Numbered from the stretch's first letter, positions 7,574 to 15,344 are shown. The stretch: 15,861 bases of DNA from Jaaginema sp046541115 (GCA_046541115.1 JBKHDX010000099.1:1-15861), one strand, 5' to 3'. The notes: generated by a model not told the origin, from the letters alone. Numbers and translations are program-made.

Positions 7574-7697
7574 CAGTTATCAGTTATCAGTCAACAGTTA
7601 TCAGTGTTTTGGGCAGTAGGCAGAAATTACCAATTACCAGTTACCAATTACCAATTGAGGGATTTAGAGAATAACCAACAACCAACAACCAACAACT
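7574..7697. repeat. Three adjacent short tandem repeat arrays
   Basis: The gap between two convergent genes is filled by three different heptanucleotide-type arrays: CAGTTAT units at 7574-7604, ACCAATT/ACCAGTT units at 7626-7656, and CCAACAA units at 7674-7697. The last reaches the stop codon of the pentapeptide gene. Such arrays are widespread in cyanobacterial intergenic DNA. A related TTATTTG array occurs in this window at 15222-15246. No clear terminator hairpin is seen here. Confidence 0.85.
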
Positions 7698-8796
7698 AGG
7701 AAAAACTGGCTCCTCGCTCTTGTAAACTGGCTTTGAGGCTATCGGTTAAACCCGCATTATCTCCAAACTGCGCTCCTTCAACTTGAGCGTGACTCAAATT
7801 CGCTTGACTCAAATTTGCGCCTTGCAAATTCGCCCCCCGCAGATCGGCATCGGCTAAATTGGCTAAAGCTAAACTGGCCCGTTGTAAATCGCTGTAGCTC
7901 AGATTGGTATTTTCGAGGTATGCCCCGCTTAAATCCGCTCCTCGTAAATTGGTGCTATACAAGTTAGCTTCACTCAAATCGCCATCGCATAGTTCCGCCC
8001 CTCGGAAGTTGGTATGGGAAAGGTTAGCCCCACTGAGGTTGATTTCATCACAGATAACGCCCCGTAAGTTACCTCCGGCCAAGTCGGTTTTAGGGTCGAG
8101 GTTTCCTAAAGCGGCTAACTCTAGAAAACTGGCATTTTTGGCTTGGCTAATTTGGTCGATTTGCTTTTGGAGTTGGGTGAAATCGGCGGTGGGTGATGGG
8201 GATGGATTGGCAGGTGGGGTAGGGGATAAAGTAACCCGGCTCAGGGGTTCGGCAAAATAATGGGGCATCAAAGCGAAAACCACCAAGCGTTCTAGAATGG
8301 CGTGTTGGTTGGGGCTAACGTCGTGTTTCCACAGGTTTTCTGCGTCGGTGACCATGACTTGATGCGATCGCACCCGAAAGGACACCGTAAAGTCATCTAG
8401 GGGGGTTGAGGGTTGCACAGTCGCCAGATGCAGGGGTTCGAGATGACCTTGTAAAATTGGTTGACTGCCTTGCAGCGACAGCATCCAGGTGGGTTTTGCA
8501 GCTTCGTCTGAGTGAATAATGAGGGTGGGGGAGGTGGGATCGTTTGGACTAACGAGGGTGGCTTGGAAATGGGAAGGGCGATCGCTCAGTTGGATAGCCT
8601 TATCGTCAAAATTGAGATGGAGTTGGCCGCCTTTGAGGCCAAATTTAACTCGACCTTGACCTAGGGGTTGCCACTGCTCGTCAAATTTTAAACTGAGGTA
8701 AAGCTGACTTGGAGACGAGTCTGCTTCTAGAGAGTGGGGGGTGAGGTCAAGGCGTAAGCAGTCGGGAAAGCGGTTGTGAGAGTATAGCTGAAGCAT
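7696..8796 (-). CDS. Pentapeptide-repeat protein
   Basis: A protein of unknown function. I start it at the ATG giving MLQLYSHNRFPD (366 residues). A TTG 30 bases further upstream is possible. The first 170 or so residues form a beta-rich domain that I do not recognise (LRLDLTPHSLEAD, LYLSLKFDEQWQPLG, FTVSFRVRSHQV). A Pro/Ser-rich linker (SPTPPANPSPSPTADF) and a short helix follow. About 20 pentapeptide repeats of A(D/N)LXX type then run from about residue 235 to 350 (NLSGANLSHTNFRGAEL, ANLADADLRGANLQGANL), predicting a right-handed quadrilateral beta-helix. There is no signal peptide. A tnpB element ends about 40 bases upstream of the start, so the native promoter may be displaced or replaced. 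Confidence 0.82.
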   Translation of the reverse strand: MLQLYSHNRFPDCLRLDLTPHSLEADSSPSQLYLSLKFDEQWQPLGQGRVKFGLKGGQLHLNFDDKAIQLSDRPSHFQATLVSPNDPTSPTLIIHSDEAAKPTWMLSLQGSQPILQGHLEPLHLATVQPSTPLDDFTVSFRVRSHQVMVTDAENLWKHDVSPNQHAILERLVVFALMPHYFAEPLSRVTLSPTPPANPSPSPTADFTQLQKQIDQISQAKNASFLELAALGNLDPKTDLAGGNLRGVICDEINLSGANLSHTNFRGAELCDGDLSEANLYSTNLRGADLSGAYLENTNLSYSDLQRASLALANLADADLRGANLQGANLSQANLSHAQVEGAQFGDNAGLTDSLKASLQERGASFS

Positions 8797-8834
8797 TTTG
8801 TGATTCGATCTTGCTTTGTGAGTCAATGGTGATC

Positions 8835-8966
8835 GGGTGAACTACCCAAAGCCGTCTTTGACTGAGCTTTGGGCTTCCTTTCCAACAGACTGCGAGATAG
8901 TAGCTGTCTTGCGACCCCTACTATCTCGACTTACACCTGGACAAAAGGCGATCTCCCCCGTTCCAG
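8835..8966 (-). ncRNA. Predicted omega RNA (reRNA) scaffold of TnpB
   Basis: The 3' end of tnpB and the right end contain a series of hairpins: CTGGA/TCCAG (8937-8941 with 8962-8966), an exact 11-bp stem CGAGATAGTAG/CTACTATCTCG (8893-8903 with 8918-8928), an exact 8-bp stem (8845-8852 with 8866-8873), and GGGT/ACCC at 8835-8847. The 8-bp stem and the last hairpin share bases and would be alternatives. In studied TnpB systems the scaffold is the 3' part of the tnpB transcript plus the right end, followed by a guide copied from flanking DNA. Here the guide would read from about 8834 downward on the minus strand. The limits are estimated; the stems are seen directly. Confidence 0.55.
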
Positions 8967-10050
8967 AGGATAAAATACGCAGTCCTTCATCTCTTATATT
9001 TTTGGCAGCGTTGATGTCACGGTTATGTTTAGCCCCGCATTTGTCACACTGCCAAAACCTCACATCAAGGGTCAGACTTCCTACTTGACTGAGGCAGACA
9101 TTACAAGTTTTGGAGCTTGGGAAAAAGCGATTAACTTCTTGATAAACCTTTCCTTCCCATTCAGCTTTGTATTTCAGCATTGTACAAAACTGTCCCCATC
9201 CCACTTGAGAGATTGCGAAGCTAAGACTATGGTTTCTGACCATAGTCTTGACAGCTAAATCTTCCACCACAATAACTTGGTTTTCGTTGACTATCCTGCG
9301 TGATAGCTTGTGGTGAAAATCTTCTCTACATCTTGATATTTTGTTGTGAATCCGGGCTACTTGTTTACGGGTTTTATTACGATTACTAGAACCTTTTTGC
9401 CGTCTTGATAATCGTTTTTGCTTATTCTTTAGATTGCGTTCGTGTTTAGCTATCCATTTGGGATTATCAAACTTAGACCCGTCTGAGGTAATAGCAAAGT
9501 GAGTCAACCCCAAATCAATACCAATCGCTTTCCCTTCTGCTGACTTTTCAGGATTTTCCCGTCCATCATCAACCAAGACGGATGCGAAATACTGTCCTTT
9601 AGCGTTCATCGACACCGTTACAGTTTTAATCTTTCCCTCAATAGGACGATGGATTTTAGCGTCAACAATTCCCATTTTGGGAAACTTAAAACCATCGTCA
9701 ACCACTTTAACGTTTTGAGGGTAGCTGATTGATTGTTTCAGGTGTTTTGCCTTAAATCTAGGGTAACGTCCTCTCCCTTCAAAGAAACTGATAAAAGCTC
9801 TAGATAAATTGAGAGCTATCACTTGCAAACATTGAGAATAAGGTTCTTTCATCCATTCGTATTCTTTCTTGAGATTAGTTATCTCTTTTTGAATAGCCAA
9901 CCTTGAAAGTCCTTTACCTGTCGCTTTATAAGTCTCATTGGTAAGATTTAGAGCGTAGTTCCAGGCAAATCTGCAACAACCGAAGCTTTGAGCCAGATGC
10001 TGTTTTTGCTCTGGGGTTGGGTAGATTCTGTACTTGGTCGCTCTAAGCAT
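8842..10050 (-). CDS. tnpB: TnpB, RNA-guided endonuclease of an IS605-type element
   Basis: TnpB proteins are RuvC nucleases guided by an omega RNA made from their own element, and are ancestors of Cas12. From the ATG giving MLRATKYRIYPT the protein has 402 residues. A TTG 18 bases earlier is a weaker choice. The N-terminal helix-turn-helix (TPEQKQHLAQSFGCCRFAWNYAL) is present. The RuvC residues are Asp179 (GIDLGLTHFA), Glu263 (VIVVEDLAVK) and Asp345 (HNRDINAAKNI). Zinc-finger cysteines are Cys316/Cys319 and Cys335/Cys338. All parts expected for activity are therefore present, with no frameshift. The last 40 or so codons overlap strong hairpins expected for the guide RNA. TnpB cuts DNA and helps retain the element; it is not itself a transposase. 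Confidence 0.95.
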   Translation of the reverse strand: MLRATKYRIYPTPEQKQHLAQSFGCCRFAWNYALNLTNETYKATGKGLSRLAIQKEITNLKKEYEWMKEPYSQCLQVIALNLSRAFISFFEGRGRYPRFKAKHLKQSISYPQNVKVVDDGFKFPKMGIVDAKIHRPIEGKIKTVTVSMNAKGQYFASVLVDDGRENPEKSAEGKAIGIDLGLTHFAITSDGSKFDNPKWIAKHERNLKNKQKRLSRRQKGSSNRNKTRKQVARIHNKISRCREDFHHKLSRRIVNENQVIVVEDLAVKTMVRNHSLSFAISQVGWGQFCTMLKYKAEWEGKVYQEVNRFFPSSKTCNVCLSQVGSLTLDVRFWQCDKCGAKHNRDINAAKNIRDEGLRILSSGTGEIAFCPGVSRDSRGRKTATISQSVGKEAQSSVKDGFG

Positions 10051-10105
10051 TAGCAATAAGACTTTCAATGATCAATAGATTTTAACACAATCAGTTCGCG
10101 CTTCA

Positions 10106-10132
10106 CCCCAATCCGCTATGCTGAGATTGGGG
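10106..10132. repeat. Left-end subterminal hairpin of the tnpB element
   Basis: CCCCAAT and ATTGGGG form an exact 7-bp stem with a 13-base loop, about 20 bases inside the estimated left boundary. Single-strand hairpins like this are recognised by the TnpA transposase of IS200/IS605 elements. Confidence 0.6.
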
Positions 10133-10198
10133 ACTTCTCGCTCACCCCGACGTTAAAACAAATTCCGACAAAAACCCCGAAAAAAGGACAAACCCCCC

Positions 10199-10972
10199 AT
10201 GAGTATGAGTCGAATTTGGGCGATCGCGATCAATGGATTTCGCGAAGGAATCCGCGCTCGCGCTTTATACTTGATTGCTTTTTTCGCTTTGTTGTTTGCC
10301 TTGGCGTTACAGATTTTACCGGATGTTTCGGCAACTTATGAAGATAAAATTCTGCTCGATATTGGCTTGGGAATGATGGGTTTGTTGACGGCGATCGCGG
10401 CTATTGCTCTGGGTGCAAAGACCATCGACCAAGAAATAGAACGACGCACGATTTTGGTCTTGGTGGCTAAACCTTTGAGTCGTACCGAGTTAATCGTCGG
10501 CAAACACTTGGGTTTGGTCGCTGTGGCTTGGGTGTGGTTGGTGACGATGACAGCGATCTATCTTATCGGCCTCAGCTTGGTGGATATTTCCTATTCCTTT
10601 GGGGCGATCGCCTTATCTGCTTTGTATTTATTACTGGAACTGGGTTTGTTAATCGCGGCGGCTTTGACTTTCAGTGTTTTTACGAGTTCTCTGTTAGCCA
10701 CCTTGCTCACCTTTGGCCTGTATCTTGTAGGGCATTTTAGCCGCGATCTCTTAGAATTGGGACAATTAAGCGAAAATTCAACCATTGAACGGTTTACCCA
10801 AGTCTTATATGTAATTTTACCGGATTTGTCTCGCTTGAATTTACGCAATGATGTTGTTTATGGAGTAATCCCTTCTGGCGGCGAAATCGGTCTAGATGTA
10901 TTCTATGGTCTGGCTTATATAATGGCGTTACTGATCCTGGCTGCGGCGGTTTTGAGTCACCGTCAGTTTTAA
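10199..10972 (+). CDS. ABC-2 type transporter permease
   Basis: A 257-residue integral membrane protein of the ABC-2 permease class (similar in type to NosY and other permeases annotated as involved in multi-copper enzyme maturation). It has about six hydrophobic segments: near residues 20-40, 55-72, 105-128, 133-162, 165-180 and 233-252. The cytoplasmic loop KTIDQEIERRTILVLVAKPLSRTELIVGKHLG after the second helix is the family hallmark. It must pair with a separate ATPase, and none is beside it. AAGG about 11 bases before the ATG acts as ribosome binding site. Its start lies about 48 bases from the tnpB element, which therefore borders or replaces its promoter. The transported substrate is unknown. 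Confidence 0.82.
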   Translation: MSMSRIWAIAINGFREGIRARALYLIAFFALLFALALQILPDVSATYEDKILLDIGLGMMGLLTAIAAIALGAKTIDQEIERRTILVLVAKPLSRTELIVGKHLGLVAVAWVWLVTMTAIYLIGLSLVDISYSFGAIALSALYLLLELGLLIAAALTFSVFTSSLLATLLTFGLYLVGHFSRDLLELGQLSENSTIERFTQVLYVILPDLSRLNLRNDVVYGVIPSGGEIGLDVFYGLAYIMALLILAAAVLSHRQF

Positions 10973-11527
10973 GATTTCGATCGAATTCTCTGGCAAAATG
11001 TCAGTAATTTCCCCGGTTATCTTTATCAAAACTTGACACAAGCCGGGGGAGTCGCCCCTTATACTGGAAATAAATCAAGATGTTGAAACACCAACAAAAA
11101 CAGCGTGTTAGGTTTTTTGTCGTCGCTTCTAGTGGTCTGGCTGGGGCGATCGCAGCCAGAGCGGATAGAGAACTTCAAAAAAATCTGGGTTCGAGGATTG
11201 GGGTTAAATTTCACAGTCACTCTCCTCTGGTCAGGGCAACTCAGGATTTTTACCTAGATTTTCTTCCGGGTTTGAGTGGGGTTTGCCTTTCTCAACTGCT
11301 CAAAACCCTTGCACAATCGTAAAAGACTGCCCCCATCAACTTCTCAAAACGACTTATTATTGAAAACAGTGGCTCATTTTATAAATCGTCCGATTTCTTG
11401 GGCAGAAACCTATGAGAAATTGTCAGATTGGTTCGCGCAATGGTTTCTCAACAGTTCAAATTCTTTTCCCCATGACCCAACCGTTTCTGGCTGTGGCGAT
11501 CGCAATTCACCTCATCGTAACTGCTCT
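10973..11527. other. Region between the permease and the kinase start, with possible promoter
   Basis: TTGACA (11033-11038) is followed by TATACT (11060-11065) after 21 bases, longer than ideal. CCCCGG (11011-11016) and CCGGGG (11043-11048) flank the -35 box as an exact inverted repeat. The kinase reading frame is open from a GTG at 11276, so part of this stretch may be coding. An 80-codon frame at 11080-11322 and a 19-codon hydrophobic frame at 11472-11531 also lie here, with weak support. No RNA gene is recognised. Confidence 0.35.
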
Positions 11528-13252
11528 ATGAATGTAGAGGACATCGTTCATACTATGTGGCAACCTAGGAGTTTAGCAGAGCGCTTGCAAACTGCGACTC
11601 AAGGGTTATGTCGTGCGCTCGATCTCCGTCATAGCTGGGTTTTTAATCCAGATGCAACCCCCATTGCTGCCGCTACTCCCCAAGGGGCAATATCGGTGAC
11701 AGCAGCTCAAAATAATCCTTGGCTTAACCATTGTTTATTATCTCCCTCAGAGACCCTGAACTTTAAAGAACCCACCCTTTCCCAAGAAGTGCAAGACAAT
11801 GGCTGGGTGGATACCTTGTTAACAATTCCTTTACGCTATCAAGAAGAAAACCTCGGTCTTCTGTGTTTGCATCGTCGCGATCGCGAAGCCCTAGACGCTT
11901 GGCCGTCCCATCAACTGCCTTATATAGAAAGTATCGCATTGCAATGCGCGATCGCCCTCCACCAAAATCAACTCGATTATCAACTCCACATTGCTCAACA
12001 GCAACAAGAGTTAATCGGTCAACTCCACCAACTCCTCAACACCGATTTGAGTTTTACTGAAATCTTGCAAAAAATGATGCAGTCGATTGGCGAACAATTT
12101 ACCGTCGAACGAGTTGTATTATTGCGTTTTGGCGAAGAAAACGTCACCGTCGAACAAGAATGGCGCAAAAACGCCAATATCCCCTCCCTGCTGCAAGAAA
12201 ATCTGCCTTGCTCCGAGTGGCAAGAACTCCTCGTCGAACAAAGTGATTATCAAGTGCGCCGCTATCTTCACATCGAAGATTATCCCCAATATTGTGCCGA
12301 TAAAACCAAAACCGCCCAAATTCAGCAACACAGTCAAACCACCTCTTTATTAAGCGTTCCCTTATTTCAAGGCGATCGCTTAACGGGAAGTTTAACCCTC
12401 GAAAGCGTCACGCGATCGCGCCACTTCAACCCCACCGAAATTCAACTGTTAATTGACATTACCTCCCCCATCGCGATCGCCTTCCACAGTTGTCAACGCC
12501 TCAAACACCTCGAAATCGAAGTCCAAGCCCGTTCCCGTTCCCTCGAAGCCGCCAACCACGCCAAAAGCGAACTCCTCTCCACCATGAGTCACGAACTACG
12601 GACTCCCCTCACCAGCATCATCGGCTTCTCGCGGATGTTACTCGAACAAATTTATGGCGACCTCAACCTCAAACAAGACCAATACGTTAAGGCCATTTTC
12701 ACCGCCGGAGAACACCTCCTTTCCTTGATCAACGACCTCCTCGACATCTCCAAAATCGAAGCCGAAAAAGAAGAACTTGCCCTCGAACCCCTCGCCGTTG
12801 AAGAAGTCTGCCGTTCTGCAATCTCCCTTCTCCAAGAACAAGCCCATCAAGCAGGCCTCGATCTCAACCTCGAAATTCATCCCGAAGCCACCCTTTGCTA
12901 CGCTGACCAACGGCGTTTAAAACAAATCCTTGTAAACCTATTGTCGAATGCCATCAAATTCACCGAAACTGGCTCTGTCACCCTTAAAGTCACCCCCCAC
13001 CACAACACCCTTAATTTCGCCGTGATCGATACGGGAATCGGTCTTAAGCCCGAAGACCTGGAAAATCTCTTTCAACCCTTTTATCAAGGCAAAACCCACC
13101 GCCACAGCTTACATAAAGGCACAGGACTCGGTTTAGCTTTATCCCGCAAACTTGCTCGCCTGCACCACGGCGATCTCACCGTCGAATCCGAGTTAAACCA
13201 AGGCAGTTGCTTTACTTTAAAAATCCCGCTAAATCCCCCCTTGGATAGCTAA
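11528..13252 (+). CDS. Soluble sensor histidine kinase with two GAF domains
   Basis: A hybrid-less two-component kinase, 574 residues from the ATG giving MNVEDIVHTMW. A GTG at 11276 in the same frame would add 84 residues, and a GTG at 11369 about 53. I prefer the ATG because the first GAF domain begins about 10 residues later. Order: GAF 1 (about 14-140), a glutamine-rich linker helix, GAF 2 (about 160-325), HisKA with His355 in MSHELRTPLTSIIGFSRML, and an ATPase domain with Asn470 (NLLSNAIKF), Asp501 (DTGIGL), LFQPFYQ and GTGLGLALS near 533. There is no membrane segment and no receiver domain. Its signal and its response regulator are unknown; none is encoded nearby. GAF 1 shows no clear bilin-binding motif. 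Confidence 0.88.
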   Translation: MNVEDIVHTMWQPRSLAERLQTATQGLCRALDLRHSWVFNPDATPIAAATPQGAISVTAAQNNPWLNHCLLSPSETLNFKEPTLSQEVQDNGWVDTLLTIPLRYQEENLGLLCLHRRDREALDAWPSHQLPYIESIALQCAIALHQNQLDYQLHIAQQQQELIGQLHQLLNTDLSFTEILQKMMQSIGEQFTVERVVLLRFGEENVTVEQEWRKNANIPSLLQENLPCSEWQELLVEQSDYQVRRYLHIEDYPQYCADKTKTAQIQQHSQTTSLLSVPLFQGDRLTGSLTLESVTRSRHFNPTEIQLLIDITSPIAIAFHSCQRLKHLEIEVQARSRSLEAANHAKSELLSTMSHELRTPLTSIIGFSRMLLEQIYGDLNLKQDQYVKAIFTAGEHLLSLINDLLDISKIEAEKEELALEPLAVEEVCRSAISLLQEQAHQAGLDLNLEIHPEATLCYADQRRLKQILVNLLSNAIKFTETGSVTLKVTPHHNTLNFAVIDTGIGLKPEDLENLFQPFYQGKTHRHSLHKGTGLGLALSRKLARLHHGDLTVESELNQGSCFTLKIPLNPPLDS

Positions 13253-13461
13253 AGACTTTTTCAGTAGACCTTAATTAATATTCCCTTCCCAAGAGTCGGA
13301 GCGAACGGCCTGTAAAATGTAGCTCTGAACCTTTTTGGGGAAAAACAGTCTCTAACAACGGTTTAGAGATATTCTTGTAGCGGGAAAGTTCGGCGATCGC
13401 GACTGCCCCCTGGGGGGTGGAAAAACCCCGCCCCAACACGCCCATTGCCTCTCAGTCATTA
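13253..13461 (+). promoter_or_regulatory. Leader region of the ABC exporter gene
   Basis: Upstream of the exporter ATG there is an exact 7-bp inverted repeat, TCTCTAA (13349-13355) and TTAGAGA (13363-13369), with a 7-base spacer. TTTTTGGGGAAAAA lies at 13332-13345. A G/C-run segment at 13405-13433 could fold CCCCC on GGGGG or GGGG on CCCC as alternatives. The 13-mer at 13386-13398 also occurs in the toxin-antitoxin leader at 3890-3902. No clear promoter boxes are seen, and the function is unknown. Confidence 0.3.
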
Positions 13462-15195
13462 ATGAAAACTCGCTCTAGCTACACTCAACTTTTACCCTAT
13501 TTACTGCCCCAAAGCTGGACCATTGGCTTGGCCCTTGCCTGTACATTAGTATTTACAGCTTGCTGGCCGATTTTGGCTTGGCTGTCTAAGTGGATTGCTC
13601 AGTTTGTGGGGGAGGGCAATCTCGACGAGATTTTAAGAGTTTGTGCGATCGCCCTCTTGGTGTTTTTCGTGCAGAAACTAGCACAATTCGGTCAAGATAC
13701 CCTCATGGCTAAAGCCGCCCTCATTATCGCCCTCGACCTCCGCAAAACCCTCTACAGCCATCTGCAAAAACAAAGCCTCGATTACTTTGAAAGCCACAAA
13801 ACCGGGGATTTATCTTATCGTCTGACCGAAGATGTCGATCGCGTCGGGGAAATCATTCACAAAATTTTTCAGCAATTTATTCCCTGCATTCTGCAACTAA
13901 TCGCCGTGTTAGGTTATGCCATTTATCTCAACTGGCAACTCACCCTCGCCCTCTTATTTGCCGCCCCGATAATGGGACTTTTAATCGGTTGGTTTGGGGA
14001 AAAAATTCGCTCCTTTTCGCGCCGCAGCCAAAACCGCATTTCTGACTTGTCTTCTCTGTTAGTAGAAGTGTTTAGCGGCATTCGCTTGATTAAAGCTTTT
14101 GCGGCAGAAGACTACACCCTCGAACAATTCAGCCACGAAGCCGAAAGCAACCGTCGCGCCAAATACGCCGCCGAAAAACTCAAAGCCATTCAGCATCCGA
14201 TTATTGGCTTTCTCGAAGCGGTTTGTGTTTTGCTCATCTTTTTATTAGGAGGATGGCAAATTAGCCAAGGCAATCTCACCGGGGCAGAATTATTTAGTTA
14301 TGGGGTAGCCGGGGCAATGCTGATCGATCCGGTGAATATTACCACCCACAACTACAACGAAATTAAAAGTAGTGAGGCTTCAGTCGATCGCGTCTTTGAA
14401 ATTTTAAGTTTGCGTCCTCGCGTGAGCGATCGCCCCCTAGCCCAACCCCTCGATACTGTCACCGGAAAAGTCGAATACTGCAACGTCACCTTTGCTTATG
14501 AGCCACAAAAGCCCGTTCTCAAGAATTTGAGCTTTTTGGTACAACCGGGGGAAACAATTGCCTTGGTGGGGTCTTCTGGGGCGGGAAAAAGCACGATGAT
14601 GAACCTCCTCCCCCGTTTTTATGACCCGGATGGAGGAGAGATTTTGATTGATGGGGTTAAGATTCGCGATTGCACCCTTCGCAGTTTGCGCCGCCAAATT
14701 GGGATTGTTCCTCAAGAAACGATTTTATTTTCTGGCACGATCGCCCAAAATATTGCTTTTGGTCAGCGCGACTTTGACCTCAAAGCCGTGGAAGTTGCCG
14801 CCCGGATTGCCAATGCTCATCAGTTTATTTCCCAGTTTTCTCAGGGGTACTATACATACGTGGGAGAGCGCGGCGTAAACTTATCGGGGGGTCAGCGTCA
14901 GCGTCTCGCGATCGCGCGGGCGGTATTTCTCAATCCCCGCATTTTAATTTTAGATGAGGCGACTTCGGCGTTAGATTCTGAGTCTGAAGCCTTAGTCCAA
15001 GAAGCCCTAGACCGCATTATGCAAGACCGTACCGTGTTTATTATCGCCCACCGCCTGGCTACGGTGCGCCGCGCCAGTCGTTTATTCGTCATTGAAAGTG
15101 GTGAAATGGTCGAATCGGGAACCCACGACCAGTTATTGGCTCAAAAGGGGCGTTATTCCCAGTTTTATGCTCAACAGTTTTTGGGTAGCACTTAA
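13462..15195 (+). CDS. MsbA-like ABC exporter, fused membrane and ATPase domains
   Basis: A 577-residue half-transporter expected to act as a homodimer, exporting a lipid, polysaccharide precursor or hydrophobic compound. I use the ATG giving MKTRSSYTQLLPYL. A GTG 45 bases upstream would add a Pro-rich stretch unlike the family. The membrane domain (about residues 1-310) has six helices, with the coupling segment DYFESHKTGDLSYRLTEDVDRVGEII. The ATPase domain has Walker A GSSGAGKS near 369-377, the Q-loop VPQETILF, signature LSGGQRQR at 474, Walker B ILILDEATSALD near 494-505 and the H-loop IIAHRLATV near 526. All are intact. It lies alone between the kinase and a small exported protein, so the substrate cannot be inferred from neighbours. 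Confidence 0.92.
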   Translation: MKTRSSYTQLLPYLLPQSWTIGLALACTLVFTACWPILAWLSKWIAQFVGEGNLDEILRVCAIALLVFFVQKLAQFGQDTLMAKAALIIALDLRKTLYSHLQKQSLDYFESHKTGDLSYRLTEDVDRVGEIIHKIFQQFIPCILQLIAVLGYAIYLNWQLTLALLFAAPIMGLLIGWFGEKIRSFSRRSQNRISDLSSLLVEVFSGIRLIKAFAAEDYTLEQFSHEAESNRRAKYAAEKLKAIQHPIIGFLEAVCVLLIFLLGGWQISQGNLTGAELFSYGVAGAMLIDPVNITTHNYNEIKSSEASVDRVFEILSLRPRVSDRPLAQPLDTVTGKVEYCNVTFAYEPQKPVLKNLSFLVQPGETIALVGSSGAGKSTMMNLLPRFYDPDGGEILIDGVKIRDCTLRSLRRQIGIVPQETILFSGTIAQNIAFGQRDFDLKAVEVAARIANAHQFISQFSQGYYTYVGERGVNLSGGQRQRLAIARAVFLNPRILILDEATSALDSESEALVQEALDRIMQDRTVFIIAHRLATVRRASRLFVIESGEMVESGTHDQLLAQKGRYSQFYAQQFLGST

Positions 15196-15221
15196 GGGGA
15201 ACGTTTTTTCGAGGATTTACT

Positions 15222-15246
15222 GGTTATTTGTTATTTGTTGTTGGTT
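15222..15246. repeat. Short TTATTTG tandem array
   Basis: Two and a half TTATTTG units are followed by TTGTTGGTT, just downstream of the exporter gene. It has the same character as the arrays at 7574-7697. Confidence 0.6.
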
Positions 15247-15282
15247 TTGATGGAATGAAACAAAACCCCAATCCCAATCGTC

Positions 15283-15291
15283 TGCTATAAA
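15283..15291 (+). promoter_or_regulatory. Extended -10 promoter before the exported protein gene
   Basis: TGC-TATAAA is an extended -10 element 54 bases upstream of the ATG at 15345. No -35 box is clear at the expected distance. The spacing to the gene fits a leader of about 45 bases. Confidence 0.4.
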
Positions 15292-15344
15292 TGTTTTAAA
15301 CTTTTCGCTCGATCGCGTCTAGCCGTCGAAATTAACTTTTGCGT

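Larger units (their letters stand above)
8835..10151 (-). mobile_element. IS200/IS605-family element carrying only tnpB
   Basis: The element contains a complete tnpB and no tnpA, so it depends on a transposase elsewhere if it moves at all. The left end (high coordinates) has a subterminal hairpin, CCCCAAT at 10106-10112 and ATTGGGG at 10126-10132. The right end has CCCAAAGC at 8845-8852 and GCTTTGGG at 8866-8873, plus a small GGGT/ACCC hairpin at 8835-8847. Subterminal hairpins without terminal inverted repeats or target duplication are typical of this family. The boundaries are estimates: the right end is within a few bases of 8834, and the left end is probably near 10150, beside TTTAAC on the minus strand. 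No HIP1 site occurs in the element, unlike most neighbouring genes. Confidence 0.75.

Noticed and set aside
7574..7697. Possible CRISPR array
   Set aside because: The units are 7 bases long and tandem without spacers, and no cas gene is present.
7904..8260. 118-codon plus-strand frame opposite the pentapeptide gene
   Set aside because: Its repetitive sequence is the antisense image of the pentapeptide repeats.
11080..11322. An 80-codon reading frame, starting near a possible promoter
   Set aside because: No recognisable domain, overlaps the upstream end of the kinase frame, and the second half has no protein-like character; not annotated as a gene.
11528..12000. First GAF domain as a bilin-binding photoreceptor domain
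   Set aside because: I see no cysteine-histidine chromophore motif of phytochromes or cyanobacteriochromes in it.
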